This document shows positions 1-7,398 of a stretch of DNA of 8,740 bases, piece by piece. A model generated the notes under the pieces. The model worked only from the letters and a program-made list of their open reading frames with translations. It was not told the DNA's origin and searched no databases. Position 1 is the first letter of the stretch; each line of letters begins with the position of its first letter. The stretch comes from JAHWJX01 sp036386655 (GTDB taxonomy: Bacteria; Pseudomonadota; Alphaproteobacteria; Caulobacterales; Caulobacteraceae): contig DASVVG010000142.1 of assembly GCA_036386655.1 (NCBI GenBank), forward strand, positions 1-8,740, given 5' to 3'. Made by a program: the position numbers and the translations under genes.

Positions 1-805
1 ACACCGTCGAGGCGCCCGCGCGCCCGATCACCAGGTGCGCCTGCTCGAGCCGCTTGGCCATGCTGCGGAAGAAGGGCGAGACCTCCGCCTCGATGCCGTT
101 CTCGGCGTACGCCTGGCGCGCGGCCTCCAGCGACTCCATCCGCGTCTGCTGCTCGACGCGCAGGCTGAGCCGCATGTCCTCCGGCAGCTGCAGGATCGCC
201 CCCGGCGCGGCGTCCGATAGGATCCGCGCGCCCTGGCTCCCGCCCGTGACCAGCACCCGGATGGTGCCGGTGGGCTTCTCGTAGGTCTTGCCGTGCAGCG
301 CCTGGATGTCCGGCCGCACCGGGTTGCCGACCACATGCGGCTTCAGCTTCTTGGGCGCCCGCTTCAGGGTCGGGAAGGCGCAGGCCACCGCGTCCACCTT
401 GCCGGCCATATAGCGGTTCACCCGGCCCAGCACCGCGTTCTGCTCGTGGATAAGCGTCGGCAGCTTCAGGCTGCGCGCGGCGATCAGCGCCGGCAGCGAC
501 GGATACCCCCCGAACCCCACCACCACGGCGGGGTGCAGCCGCCGGAACGCCGCCTTGGCCCGGCTCGCCCCGGCGTTGATGCGGATGGTGGAGCGGGCCA
601 TGCCCAGTACGTCGAGGCCCTTGAAGGTCGCCGCCTCCAGCGCCAGCCGCTCCTCGGCGGGGAAGGCGTCCGCGTACTTCGCCCCGCGGCTGTCGGTGGC
701 CAGCACGATGCGCCAGCCGCGCGCGCTCAGCGTCCGCGCCAGCGCCTCGGCAGGGAACAGGTGTCCGCCGGTCCCACCGGCGGCGACAACAGCGACGCGG
801 CTCAC
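1..805 (-). CDS. murG: MurG, lipid II-forming GlcNAc transferase (3' end beyond window)
   Basis: UDP-GlcNAc:undecaprenyl-pyrophosphoryl-MurNAc-pentapeptide transferase (GT-B fold, family GT28). It adds GlcNAc to lipid I on the cytoplasmic face of the membrane to make lipid II. My translation from the GTG at 805-803 gives 268 uninterrupted codons. Visible motifs are the N-terminal glycine loop GGTGGH (residues 10-15), GFGGYPS (97-103), IHEQNAVLGRVNR (119-131), the second glycine loop GGSQGA (188-193) and VIGRAGAST near 259-267. The family is usually about 355-365 residues, so roughly 90 C-terminal residues, including the end of the UDP-GlcNAc-binding domain, lie outside the window. The GTG overlaps the ftsW stop by 4 nt (GTGA), which suggests translational coupling. 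Only a weak GGAA precedes it. This start places the glycine loop at the normal distance from the N-terminus. Identity is secure from the motifs and the position after ftsW. Confidence 0.96.
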   Translation of the reverse strand, partial: MSRVAVVAAGGTGGHLFPAEALARTLSARGWRIVLATDSRGAKYADAFPAEERLALEAATFKGLDVLGMARSTIRINAGASRAKAAFRRLHPAVVVGFGGYPSLPALIAARSLKLPTLIHEQNAVLGRVNRYMAGKVDAVACAFPTLKRAPKKLKPHVVGNPVRPDIQALHGKTYEKPTGTIRVLVTGGSQGARILSDAAPGAILQLPEDMRLSLRVEQQTRMESLEAARQAYAENGIEAEVSPFFRSMAKRLEQAHLVIGRAGASTV

Positions 806-1971
806 GCGAACAGTTCCGGCCGCCCGCGTCCGTCCGAAAGGTCGTAGCCGCCCGGCCGCTTGCGCGTCAGCGCCAGCGCCATGCCGAGCGTCAGGCCCAT
901 GGCCAGCATCGACGACCCTCCATAGCTGATGAACGGGAGGGTCATGCCTTTAGTCGGGATCAGGTTCAAGTTGACCGCGACGTTGATGAACGCCTGTTGC
1001 CCCACCAGCACGAACAGGGCCGCCGCGGCCACCTGCTCGAACGGCTCGGCCAGCTTCATCGCCTTCGTCATCCCGCGCACCACGAGAAACGCGAACAGCC
1101 CGATCAGGCTGAGGCTGAACAGCAGCCCGTATTCCTCCGCGGCCACGGAGTAGATGAAGTCGGTGTGCAGGTCGGGGACGTGGCGCTTCATCACGCCCTC
1201 GCCCGGTCCCCGGCCGAGCAGGCCCCCCGCCGCGATCGCCTCGGCGGCGCGGTCGACCTGGTGCGTGTCCGCGCTCTCCGGGCTGAGGAAGCGGTTCACC
1301 CGCGACGCGACGTGGTCGAACATGAAGTAGGTGGAGATCAGCCCCGCCACCGCGATCCCGGCCAGGGCGGCGATCCAGCGGAACGGCACGCCCGCCATGA
1401 AGAAGGCGGCCCCGAACGCGATGGTGATAAGCAGCGTCTGGCCGATGTCCGGCTGGATCAGCAGCAGCCCGACGGTCATCAGGTAGAGCACGAAGGCGAT
1501 GGAGACGCCGGGCACCCCCTCCCCCTTCTGCGCCTCGGCGAACATCCACGACGCCAGCACCACCAGCGCGGGCTTCACGAACTCGGACGGCTGCAGCGAC
1601 AGCGGTCCGAGCTGGATCCATCGCGTCGCGCCCTTGGCCGCATGCCCGATGAAGGGCAGCGCCGCCATGCACACGATCGCCGCGATGAAGACGAAGAACG
1701 CCACCCGCCGCACGCCCTTGGGCGAGAGCATCGAGACGCTGAGCAGGATCACCGCCCCCATCCCGGCGAAGGCGCTCTGGCGCAGCGCGAAGTGGAACGG
1801 GTCGCCGAGGCCGATCCGCGCCACCGCGGCCGGGCTGGAGGCGAACGAGAGCATCACCCCCAGCAGGACCAGTGCGGCGGCGGCGCCGAGCAGCCAGCGG
1901 TCGGTCGTCCACCACCACACGCCCAGAGGCGACCGGTCGGTTCGAGCGAAGGCGTGGGTCTGCAGGGTCAC
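802..1971 (-). CDS. ftsW: FtsW, septal SEDS peptidoglycan polymerase
   Basis: SEDS-family glycosyltransferase that polymerises lipid II at the division site with its partner transpeptidase FtsI, encoded upstream in the same cluster. The 389-residue product has about ten hydrophobic segments, beginning near residue 27 after a cytoplasmic tail containing a Trp triplet (19-21). Family motifs are GATRWIQLGPLSLQPSEFVKP (114-134), QPDIGQ (173-178), HTDFIYSVAAEEYG (269-282) with D271 aligning with the catalytic aspartate of SEDS proteins, and PTKGMTLPFISYGGSS (339-354). The last of these is the typical FtsW/RodA C-terminal signature. The GTG at 1971-1969 is the furthest upstream start possible: an in-frame TAG lies nine codons before it with no ATG, GTG or TTG between. 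No Shine-Dalgarno-like purine tract is seen upstream. The gene follows murD after 41 nt and overlaps murG by 4 nt. FtsW is preferred over RodA because of the dcw context. Confidence 0.96.
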   Translation of the reverse strand: MTLQTHAFARTDRSPLGVWWWTTDRWLLGAAAALVLLGVMLSFASSPAAVARIGLGDPFHFALRQSAFAGMGAVILLSVSMLSPKGVRRVAFFVFIAAIVCMAALPFIGHAAKGATRWIQLGPLSLQPSEFVKPALVVLASWMFAEAQKGEGVPGVSIAFVLYLMTVGLLLIQPDIGQTLLITIAFGAAFFMAGVPFRWIAALAGIAVAGLISTYFMFDHVASRVNRFLSPESADTHQVDRAAEAIAAGGLLGRGPGEGVMKRHVPDLHTDFIYSVAAEEYGLLFSLSLIGLFAFLVVRGMTKAMKLAEPFEQVAAAALFVLVGQQAFINVAVNLNLIPTKGMTLPFISYGGSSMLAMGLTLGMALALTRKRPGGYDLSDGRGRPELFA

Positions 1972-2012
1972 GTCTGAGGAAGTGCGCCGGTATGGCTAAC
2001 GGAGGGTGAAAA
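1972..2012 (-). other. murD-ftsW spacer, longest non-coding gap in window
   Basis: This 41-nt stretch between the murD TGA and the ftsW GTG is the widest intergenic gap here. Read on the minus strand it begins TTTTCACCCTCCG and ends CTTCCTCAGAC directly before the start codon. It is pyrimidine-rich where a ribosome binding site would be expected. I see no convincing hairpin, terminator or -35/-10 pair in it. Confidence 0.6.
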
Positions 2013-3431
2013 TCAGGCCCGCGCGGCCTCCCGGGCGGGCTCGCTCTCGAGCGCGTGCACGGCGGCCCGGAAGGCGTCGCCCCGCTTCTCGAAGTTCGGG
2101 TACTGGTCGAAGGAGGCGCAGGCCGGGGACAGGAGCACCACCGCCTCCTCCCCGCTGGCCGCGGCGTCGGCGTAGGCCGCCTGAACGGCCGTTTCCATAT
2201 CGCCTGAGATCACATGCTCGGTCTCGCCGTTCAGGCTCCGGGCGAACTCCGGCGCGGCCTCGCCGATGAGGTAGGCCTTGGCTATCCGGGGAAAGAGGTC
2301 CGCCAGCGGCTCGATCCCGCCAGCCTTCGGCTGCCCGCCGGCGATCCAGTAGACCTTCGGGTAGGCGCCGATCGCCTGCCGGGCGGCGTCGGCGTTGGTG
2401 CCCTTGCTGTCGTTGACGAACCGGACGCCGCCGATCTGCGCCACCGTCTCCATCCGGTGCGCCAGGCCGGGGAAGCTCATCAGCCCCTCGGCCGCGACGT
2501 CCCACGGCACGCCCAGCGCCCGCGCGGCGGCGTAGGCCGCCGCCGCGTTCTGCCAGTTGTGCCGCCCCGGCAGCGAGCGCGCCCGCGTCAGGTCCGCCAC
2601 CTCGAACACCCGGTCGCCGGTGCCGTCGTAGAGCACGCCGGACAGCGCATAGATCCCCCGCCCCATGGCCCGCCCCGAAGAGATCGGCCGGATGGTCCGG
2701 TGGTTGGCGGAGACCAGCTCGGTCACGATGCGCTGGCACCAGGGGTCGTCCACGCCGACGATCGCCGTGTCGCCGCTGGTCTGGTTCAGGAACACCCGGC
2801 GCTTGGCCTCGACGTAGCCGTCCATATCGCCGTGCCGGTCGAGGTGGTCGGGCGAGATGTTGAGCAGGAGCGCCGCGTCCGCCTTCAGGCTCGAGGTCAG
2901 GTCCAGCTGGTAGGACGAGAGCTCCAGCACGAACACCGCCCCGCCGTGCATGTCGTCCAGACCCAGCACGCCCAGGCCGATGTTGCCGCCCACGCGGGCG
3001 TCGCGCCCGGCGTGCGCCAGCATGTGGCCCACCATCGCGGTCGTCGTGGACTTGCCGTTGGTGCCGGTGATGGCCACCACCTTCGGGCGCTTGTGCGCCG
3101 GCGCGGCGTTCACGGTGCGGGCGAACAGTTCCACGTCGCCGACGATCTCGACGCCGGCCTCGCGCGCCTTGCGCACCGCCCAGTGCGGCTCCGGGTGCGT
3201 CAGCGGCACGCCCGGCGAGAGCAGCAGCGCCGCGAACCCGCTCCAGTCCGCGCGCGACAGGTCCTCGACCTCGTAGCCCTGCGCCTTCGCCGCCTCGCGC
3301 GAGGTGGCGTCGTCGTCCCACAGCACGGGCTGCGCGCCCCCGGCCGCCAGCGCCCGCGCGCCCGTCAGGCCCGTCCGGCCGAGCCCGAACACGGCGACGC
3401 GCCGCCCTTCGAAGCCGCGGACTGGGATCAC
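2013..3431 (-). CDS. murD: MurD, UDP-MurNAc-L-Ala:D-Glu ligase
   Basis: Cytoplasmic ATP-dependent ligase that adds D-glutamate to UDP-MurNAc-L-alanine, the second amino-acid step of stem-peptide assembly. The 472-residue protein has the three Mur-ligase domains: a Rossmann-like UDP-binding domain with GLGRTG (16-21) and SPGVP (72-76); a central ATPase domain with the P-loop TGTNGKST (122-129), ELSSYQL (170-176), NISPDHLDRH (191-200) and K210, which fits the carbamylated lysine of the family; and a C-terminal domain with NDSKGTN (340-346) and SPACASFDQ (435-443). The last motif is typical of MurD rather than MurE, MurF or MurC. The length is slightly above the E. coli enzyme (about 438). The start is GTG at 3431-3429, preceded by GGAG 8 nt away. 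It follows mraY after 16 nt, so it is very probably co-transcribed with it. Confidence 0.96.
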   Translation of the reverse strand: MIPVRGFEGRRVAVFGLGRTGLTGARALAAGGAQPVLWDDDATSREAAKAQGYEVEDLSRADWSGFAALLLSPGVPLTHPEPHWAVRKAREAGVEIVGDVELFARTVNAAPAHKRPKVVAITGTNGKSTTTAMVGHMLAHAGRDARVGGNIGLGVLGLDDMHGGAVFVLELSSYQLDLTSSLKADAALLLNISPDHLDRHGDMDGYVEAKRRVFLNQTSGDTAIVGVDDPWCQRIVTELVSANHRTIRPISSGRAMGRGIYALSGVLYDGTGDRVFEVADLTRARSLPGRHNWQNAAAAYAAARALGVPWDVAAEGLMSFPGLAHRMETVAQIGGVRFVNDSKGTNADAARQAIGAYPKVYWIAGGQPKAGGIEPLADLFPRIAKAYLIGEAAPEFARSLNGETEHVISGDMETAVQAAYADAAASGEEAVVLLSPACASFDQYPNFEKRGDAFRAAVHALESEPAREAARA

Positions 3432-3439
3432 GGGCGGTA

Positions 3440-3443
3440 CTCC
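3440..3443 (-). promoter_or_regulatory. Ribosome binding site of murD
   Basis: GGAG on the minus strand, 8 nt before the murD GTG. It lies in the 16-nt gap after mraY and supports the GTG at 3431 as the true start, which places the glycine loop GLGRTG at the normal distance from the N-terminus. Confidence 0.65.
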
Positions 3444-3447
3444 ATAC

Positions 3448-4560
3448 TCAACGCAACTTCAGCGTGGCGAGGCCGACGAGCGCGAGCCCGGCCGAGATGA
3501 TCCAGAACCGGATCACCACGGTGCTCTCCGCCCAGCCCGCCTTCTCGTAGTGGTGGTGGATCGGGGCCATGCGGAACACCCGCTTCCCGGTCAGCTTGAA
3601 CGAGGCGACCTGCACGATCACCGACAGCGCCTCGGCCACGAACAGCCCGCCGATGATGCCCAGCACGATCTCGTGCTTGGTCGACACGGCCATCGTCCCG
3701 AGCGCGCCGCCAAGCGCGAGCGAGCCGGTGTCGCCCATGAAGATCTTCGCGGGCGGCGCGTTGTACCAGAGGAAACCCATGCCCCCGCCGATCAGCGCCG
3801 CGCAGAACACAGCGAGCTCACCGGCCGCGGGCACGAAGTGCACGCCCAGATACTGCGAGTAGTCGAAGCGGCCGACCAGGTACGCGATCACCCCGAACGC
3901 GGCCGCGCAGAACATCACCGGCACGATCGCCAGCCCGTCGAGCCCGTCGGTCAGGTTCACCGCGTTGGAGAAGCCCGCGATCGTGATCGCCCCGAACGCC
4001 AGGTAGAACCAGCCGAGGTCGAGCAGGAACTGCCGCGTCATCGGGAACGCCACCGAGGTGTTGAGCTCAGGCACGTCCGGCGGCTCGGTGCTGAACATGA
4101 TCAGCAGCGCCACCGCGGCGGTCGCCACGATGAATTGGGCCGCCAGCTTCTGCTTGCCCGAAAGTCCGGCGTGATGCTGCTTCGTGACCTTCGAGTAGTC
4201 GTCCATGAAGCCCAGCGCGCCGAAGCACACCGTAACCATCAGCGTGACCAGCACGTAGACGTTGCCCAGGTCGGCCCAGAGCAGCGTCGCCGCCACCACG
4301 CCCGCGAGGATCATGAAGCCGCCCATGGTCGGCGTGCCGCGCTTGCCGAAGTGCCCCTCCGGCCCGTCGTCGCGGATCGGCTGGCCCTTGCCCTGCTTCT
4401 TCTGCACCCAGCGGATGAAGCGGCTGCCCATCGCGACGGCCACGATCAGGGCCGTGAACAGCGACAGGCCCGTGCGCACCGTCTGGTACTGCAGCAGGTT
4501 GAAGCCGGGGATCGCGTCCCGCCACTCCGAAGACAGCTGCTGGTACAGCAGGTAGAACAT
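3448..4560 (-). CDS. mraY: MraY, phospho-MurNAc-pentapeptide transferase
   Basis: Integral membrane enzyme that transfers phospho-MurNAc-pentapeptide from UDP to undecaprenyl phosphate, forming lipid I. This is the first membrane step of peptidoglycan synthesis. The 370-residue protein has about ten hydrophobic segments, a normal length for proteobacterial MraY (about 360). Family motifs are GKRGTPTMGG (72-81), FMDDYSK (118-124) with the Asp pair D120/D121, NAVNLTDGLDGLA (199-211), FMGDTGS (274-280) with D277 as the third conserved aspartate, and MAPIHHHYE (331-339) carrying the conserved histidines 335-337. It is the only complete gene here that starts with ATG (4560-4558). The start overlaps the murF stop by one base (TGATG), with GGGAG 8 nt upstream inside the end of murF, so coupled translation is likely. 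Confidence 0.97.
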   Translation of the reverse strand: MFYLLYQQLSSEWRDAIPGFNLLQYQTVRTGLSLFTALIVAVAMGSRFIRWVQKKQGKGQPIRDDGPEGHFGKRGTPTMGGFMILAGVVAATLLWADLGNVYVLVTLMVTVCFGALGFMDDYSKVTKQHHAGLSGKQKLAAQFIVATAAVALLIMFSTEPPDVPELNTSVAFPMTRQFLLDLGWFYLAFGAITIAGFSNAVNLTDGLDGLAIVPVMFCAAAFGVIAYLVGRFDYSQYLGVHFVPAAGELAVFCAALIGGGMGFLWYNAPPAKIFMGDTGSLALGGALGTMAVSTKHEIVLGIIGGLFVAEALSVIVQVASFKLTGKRVFRMAPIHHHYEKAGWAESTVVIRFWIISAGLALVGLATLKLR

Positions 4561-5963
4561 CAGGCGGTCTCCCGCGGCGCCGGCGCCTGGGCCAGCGCCG
4601 CCGCGAGGGTGGAGGCCTTCGAGCCGTTGGAGCCCTTGACCATGACCACGTCGCCCGGACGGACCGCTTCCACGAGCTGCGGAGCGAGTTCGGCCGCGCT
4701 GGACGCGTAGGCGCCCTGTCTAGCGGCTGGAAGCGAGTCCCACAGCGCTTTCATCAGCGGTCCGGCGAGGAACACCTGACTTATCCCCGCTTCTTCGATG
4801 GGCTCGGCGAGCGACGCGTGAAAAGCCTCCGCCTCGCCCCCCAGTTCGAGCATGTCCGTCAGCGCCACGATCCGCCGCCCCGGCGGGTGCACGGGCCGGC
4901 GTCCCAGCGTCGCCAGTGCAGCCCGCATGGAGATGGGGTTCGCGTTGTAGCTCTCGTCGATCAGGCGGAAGGCGCCGCCGCCCATCGCCACGACCTTCTC
5001 CGCGCCCCGGCCCGCCAGCGGCTCGAACGCGGAGAGGGCCTCCACCCCCGTCTCCACCGGCACGCCGAGCCCCTCCAGCACCAGCAGCACCGCCAGGCTG
5101 TTCAGCCCCCAGTGCAGCCCCGTCTGCAGCAGCGTGAAATCCAGCGCGCGGCCGTGCAGCACCACGCGTACCTGCGCCCGCGCCTCCTCGGCGTCGAACT
5201 GCAGCAGCCGTCCGTCGGCTTCGGCCCCGGTGCCGAAGCTCACGACACGAACGCCCAGCCGCTCCGCCTCGCCGCGCAGGAACTCGAACCAGCGGCCGTC
5301 GGCGTTCAGCACCGCGACCCCGCCGGGCTCCAGGCCCTCGAAAATCTCGGCCTTGGCCCGCGCCACCCCGTGCTCGCCGTCGGGGAAATTCTCGACGTGC
5401 ACCGGCCCGACGTTGTTGATCAGCGCCACGTGCGGCCGCACCACCTTGGACAGCGGCCGGATCTCGTCGGCGTGGTTCATGCCGATCTCGAACACCGCGC
5501 GCTTCGTCTCGCGCGGCATCCGCGCCACCGTCAGCGGCACGCCGATGTGGTTGTTGAACGACTTGATCGACCCGTGCGCGTGGCCAGCGAGCAGCAGCCC
5601 GGCGTAGATCGCCTGGGTCGTGCTGGTCTTGCCGACCGAGCCGGTCACCGCCGCCCGCTTGGCCGGCGCGCGCATCCGCGCGAACACCGCCAGGTCCTCC
5701 AGACCCTTCAGCGTGTCGCCGACCACGATCTGCGGCCCCGCCCCTTCGAGCGGCCGCGAGACCAGCGCGCAGGCGGCGCCCTTCTCGAAGGCGCCGGCGA
5801 CGAACTCATGCCCGTCCCGCACGCCCTCCAGCGCCACGAACAGGTCGCCGGTCTCGATGCTGCGGCTGTCGAACGACACGCCCGTCGCGGGCACGGCTTC
5901 GCCGACGACGCGGCCGCCGGTCGCGCGCACCAGTTCCTCGGCCGTCCACAGCGGTTCAGACAC
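4560..5963 (-). CDS. murF: MurF, UDP-MurNAc-tripeptide:D-Ala-D-Ala ligase
   Basis: Cytoplasmic ATP-dependent ligase that adds the D-Ala-D-Ala dipeptide to UDP-MurNAc-tripeptide, completing the pentapeptide substrate of MraY. The 467-residue protein shows the N-terminal substrate domain with FDSR (31-34); the P-loop TGSVGKTS (107-114), where the TGSxGKT form is typical of MurF rather than the TGTNGKT of MurD and MurE; NNHIGVPLT (137-145); EIGMNHADEI (159-168); GPVHVENF (186-193); AKAEIF with K204 as the likely carbamylated lysine; and in the C-terminal part DESYNANP (336-343) and MVKGSNGSK (441-449). The GTG start at 5963-5961 lies within the last codons of murE, an 8-nt overlap, with AGGAG 7 nt upstream. 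It ends one base into mraY. Length is close to the usual 450. Confidence 0.97.
   Translation of the reverse strand: MSEPLWTAEELVRATGGRVVGEAVPATGVSFDSRSIETGDLFVALEGVRDGHEFVAGAFEKGAACALVSRPLEGAGPQIVVGDTLKGLEDLAVFARMRAPAKRAAVTGSVGKTSTTQAIYAGLLLAGHAHGSIKSFNNHIGVPLTVARMPRETKRAVFEIGMNHADEIRPLSKVVRPHVALINNVGPVHVENFPDGEHGVARAKAEIFEGLEPGGVAVLNADGRWFEFLRGEAERLGVRVVSFGTGAEADGRLLQFDAEEARAQVRVVLHGRALDFTLLQTGLHWGLNSLAVLLVLEGLGVPVETGVEALSAFEPLAGRGAEKVVAMGGGAFRLIDESYNANPISMRAALATLGRRPVHPPGRRIVALTDMLELGGEAEAFHASLAEPIEEAGISQVFLAGPLMKALWDSLPAARQGAYASSAAELAPQLVEAVRPGDVVMVKGSNGSKASTLAAALAQAPAPRETA
4569..4573 (-). promoter_or_regulatory. Ribosome binding site of mraY
   Basis: GGGAG on the minus strand, 8 nt before the mraY ATG and inside the last codons of murF. 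With the TGATG stop/start overlap, it fits reinitiation by ribosomes finishing murF. Confidence 0.65.
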
Positions 5964-7398
5964 GCTCCAGCTCCTGCAGGGCGGCTCGTGTCTCCGCCAC
6001 GTCGTCGAACGGCAGCACCTCGGACCCGACGGTCTGCCCCTGCTCGTGCCCCTTGCCGGCCACCACCAGCACGTCGCCCGGGCGCAGCATCGCCGCCGCC
6101 TCGCGGATCGCCCCGCGGCGGTCGCCGATCTCCATGGCGCCCCTCGCGCCGCTCATCACTTCGCGGCGGATCGCCTCCGGCGCCTCCGAGCGGGGATTGT
6201 CGTCGGTGACGATCGCGACGTCCGCCAGCCGCGCCGCCACGGAACCCATCAGCGGCCGCTTGGCCCGGTCCCGGTCGCCGCCGGCGCCGAACACCACGAT
6301 CAGCCGTCCCTGCGCATGCGGCCGCAGCGCCACCAGCACAGTCTCCAGCCCGTCGGGCGTGTGCGCGTAGTCCACGTAGGCCTCGCCGCCCGCCGCGCCC
6401 GAGCCCACCCGCTGCAGCCGACCCGGCGCGCCCCTGAGCCCGCCGAGCGCGCCCAGCACCGCCTCGAGTTCCTCGCCCACGGCGACGCACAGCCCCGCCG
6501 CCACCAGCGCGTTCGAAGCCTGGAAGGCCCCGGCCAGCGGCAGCAGCAGGTCGAACACCCGGCCGTCCGCCTCGATCTTCAGCCGCTGCCCTTCCGGGCG
6601 CGGCTCGCGCTCGACCAGCTTCAGCGTCTGCCCGCGTTCGCCCACCGACAGGATCACGTGCCCCGCCGCGATCGCCGTCTCCGCGAACCGCTGGAACTCG
6701 GGGCTGTCGGCGTTCAGCACCACCGGGCGCCCGCGCGGCAGCAGCGTGTCGAACAGGCGCAGCTTGGCGGCCCGGTAGGCGTCCATGTCGCCGTGGTAAT
6801 CGAGGTGGTCCTGCGTGAAGTTGGTGAAGCCGGCCGCCGCGAGGCGCACGCCGTCCAGCCGCCGCTGCTCCACCCCGTGCGACGAAGCCTCCAGCGCCAG
6901 CCGGTTCACGCCCCTCTCCGCCAGCTCGCCCAGCAGCCGCGCCAGGTCCGCCGCGTCGGGCGTCGTCAGCCCCGGCGGCGTCAGCGCGGTCTCGCCGTGC
7001 CGCACGCCGAGCGTGCCCATGCTCGCCGCGTCGCGCCCGCACGCCTCGAAGATCTGCCGGCAGAACTCCGCCACCGACGTCTTGCCGTTCGTCCCGGTGA
7101 CCGCGACCACCGTCTCCGGCTGCCGCCCTTCGAACCGCGCCGCCGCCAGCGCATAGGCGCGCCGCACGTCCACGAACCGGTGCACCGGCACCTCCGCGTC
7201 CGGCGTGCCCGCCGGGGCGATGACCGCCGCCGCGCCGGCCTCGATCGCTCCTGGAATGAACCGCCGTCCGTCCGCCTGCGTCCCCGGCAGCGCGGCGAAG
7301 AGGAAGCCGGGTCCCACCTTCCGGCTGTCCGCCGTCACCCCTCCGATCGCCGGGTCGGGTTCAACGTGAGCCTCCAGGAGTTGCGACAGCCGCTTCAC
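5956..7398 (-). CDS. murE: MurE, UDP-MurNAc-dipeptide:meso-DAP ligase
   Basis: Cytoplasmic ATP-dependent ligase that adds the third stem-peptide residue to UDP-MurNAc-L-Ala-D-Glu. The acceptor is inferred to be meso-diaminopimelate because the protein carries DNPR (400-403), the signature of DAP-adding MurE; lysine-adding enzymes differ there. Other motifs in the 480-residue protein are the P-loop TGTNGKTS (101-108), LTTPDA (144-149), ALEASSHG (168-175), FTQDHLDYHGDM (194-205), K212 as the probable carbamylated lysine, DYAHTPDGLE (343-352), FGAGGDRDRAKRP (370-382) and VAGKGHE (446-452). Length matches the usual 480-500. The GTG start at 7398-7396 overlaps the ftsI stop by 4 nt (GTGA), with GGGAG about 10 nt upstream. 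The 3' end overlaps murF by 8 nt. Both junctions suggest coupled translation. Confidence 0.97.
   Translation of the reverse strand: MKRLSQLLEAHVEPDPAIGGVTADSRKVGPGFLFAALPGTQADGRRFIPGAIEAGAAAVIAPAGTPDAEVPVHRFVDVRRAYALAAARFEGRQPETVVAVTGTNGKTSVAEFCRQIFEACGRDAASMGTLGVRHGETALTPPGLTTPDAADLARLLGELAERGVNRLALEASSHGVEQRRLDGVRLAAAGFTNFTQDHLDYHGDMDAYRAAKLRLFDTLLPRGRPVVLNADSPEFQRFAETAIAAGHVILSVGERGQTLKLVEREPRPEGQRLKIEADGRVFDLLLPLAGAFQASNALVAAGLCVAVGEELEAVLGALGGLRGAPGRLQRVGSGAAGGEAYVDYAHTPDGLETVLVALRPHAQGRLIVVFGAGGDRDRAKRPLMGSVAARLADVAIVTDDNPRSEAPEAIRREVMSGARGAMEIGDRRGAIREAAAMLRPGDVLVVAGKGHEQGQTVGSEVLPFDDVAETRAALQELERV
5971..5975 (-). promoter_or_regulatory. Ribosome binding site of murF
   Basis: AGGAG on the minus strand, 7 nt before the murF GTG and within the murE coding sequence. 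It is the best Shine-Dalgarno match in the window and supports the GTG at 5963 as the murF start, despite the 8-nt overlap with murE. Confidence 0.7.

Noticed and set aside
28..336. A short Arg/Ser-rich minus-strand frame near the window start.
   Set aside because: It is out of frame with murG, which reads through the whole of 1-805 without a stop and keeps its conserved motifs. The short frame is a shadow.
1972..2012. A possible terminator or promoter between murD and ftsW.
   Set aside because: I found no stem-loop followed by a T-run, and no convincing -35/-10 or TTAA-type CtrA box on either strand.
1996..3321. A 441-codon minus-strand frame overlapping murD in a different phase.
   Set aside because: The protein is Gly/Arg/Ala-rich with no motifs, whereas the 2013-3431 frame carries all MurD motifs. 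The same applies to the off-frame minus-strand shadows at 950-1918 and 5708-7042.
3304..4710. A 468-codon open frame on the plus strand opposite mraY and parts of murD and murF.
   Set aside because: It shows the same charged, low-complexity antisense composition, and mraY beneath it has complete family motifs. Similar plus-strand frames at 997-1977, 2214-3500 and 4818-6209 are rejected for the same reason.
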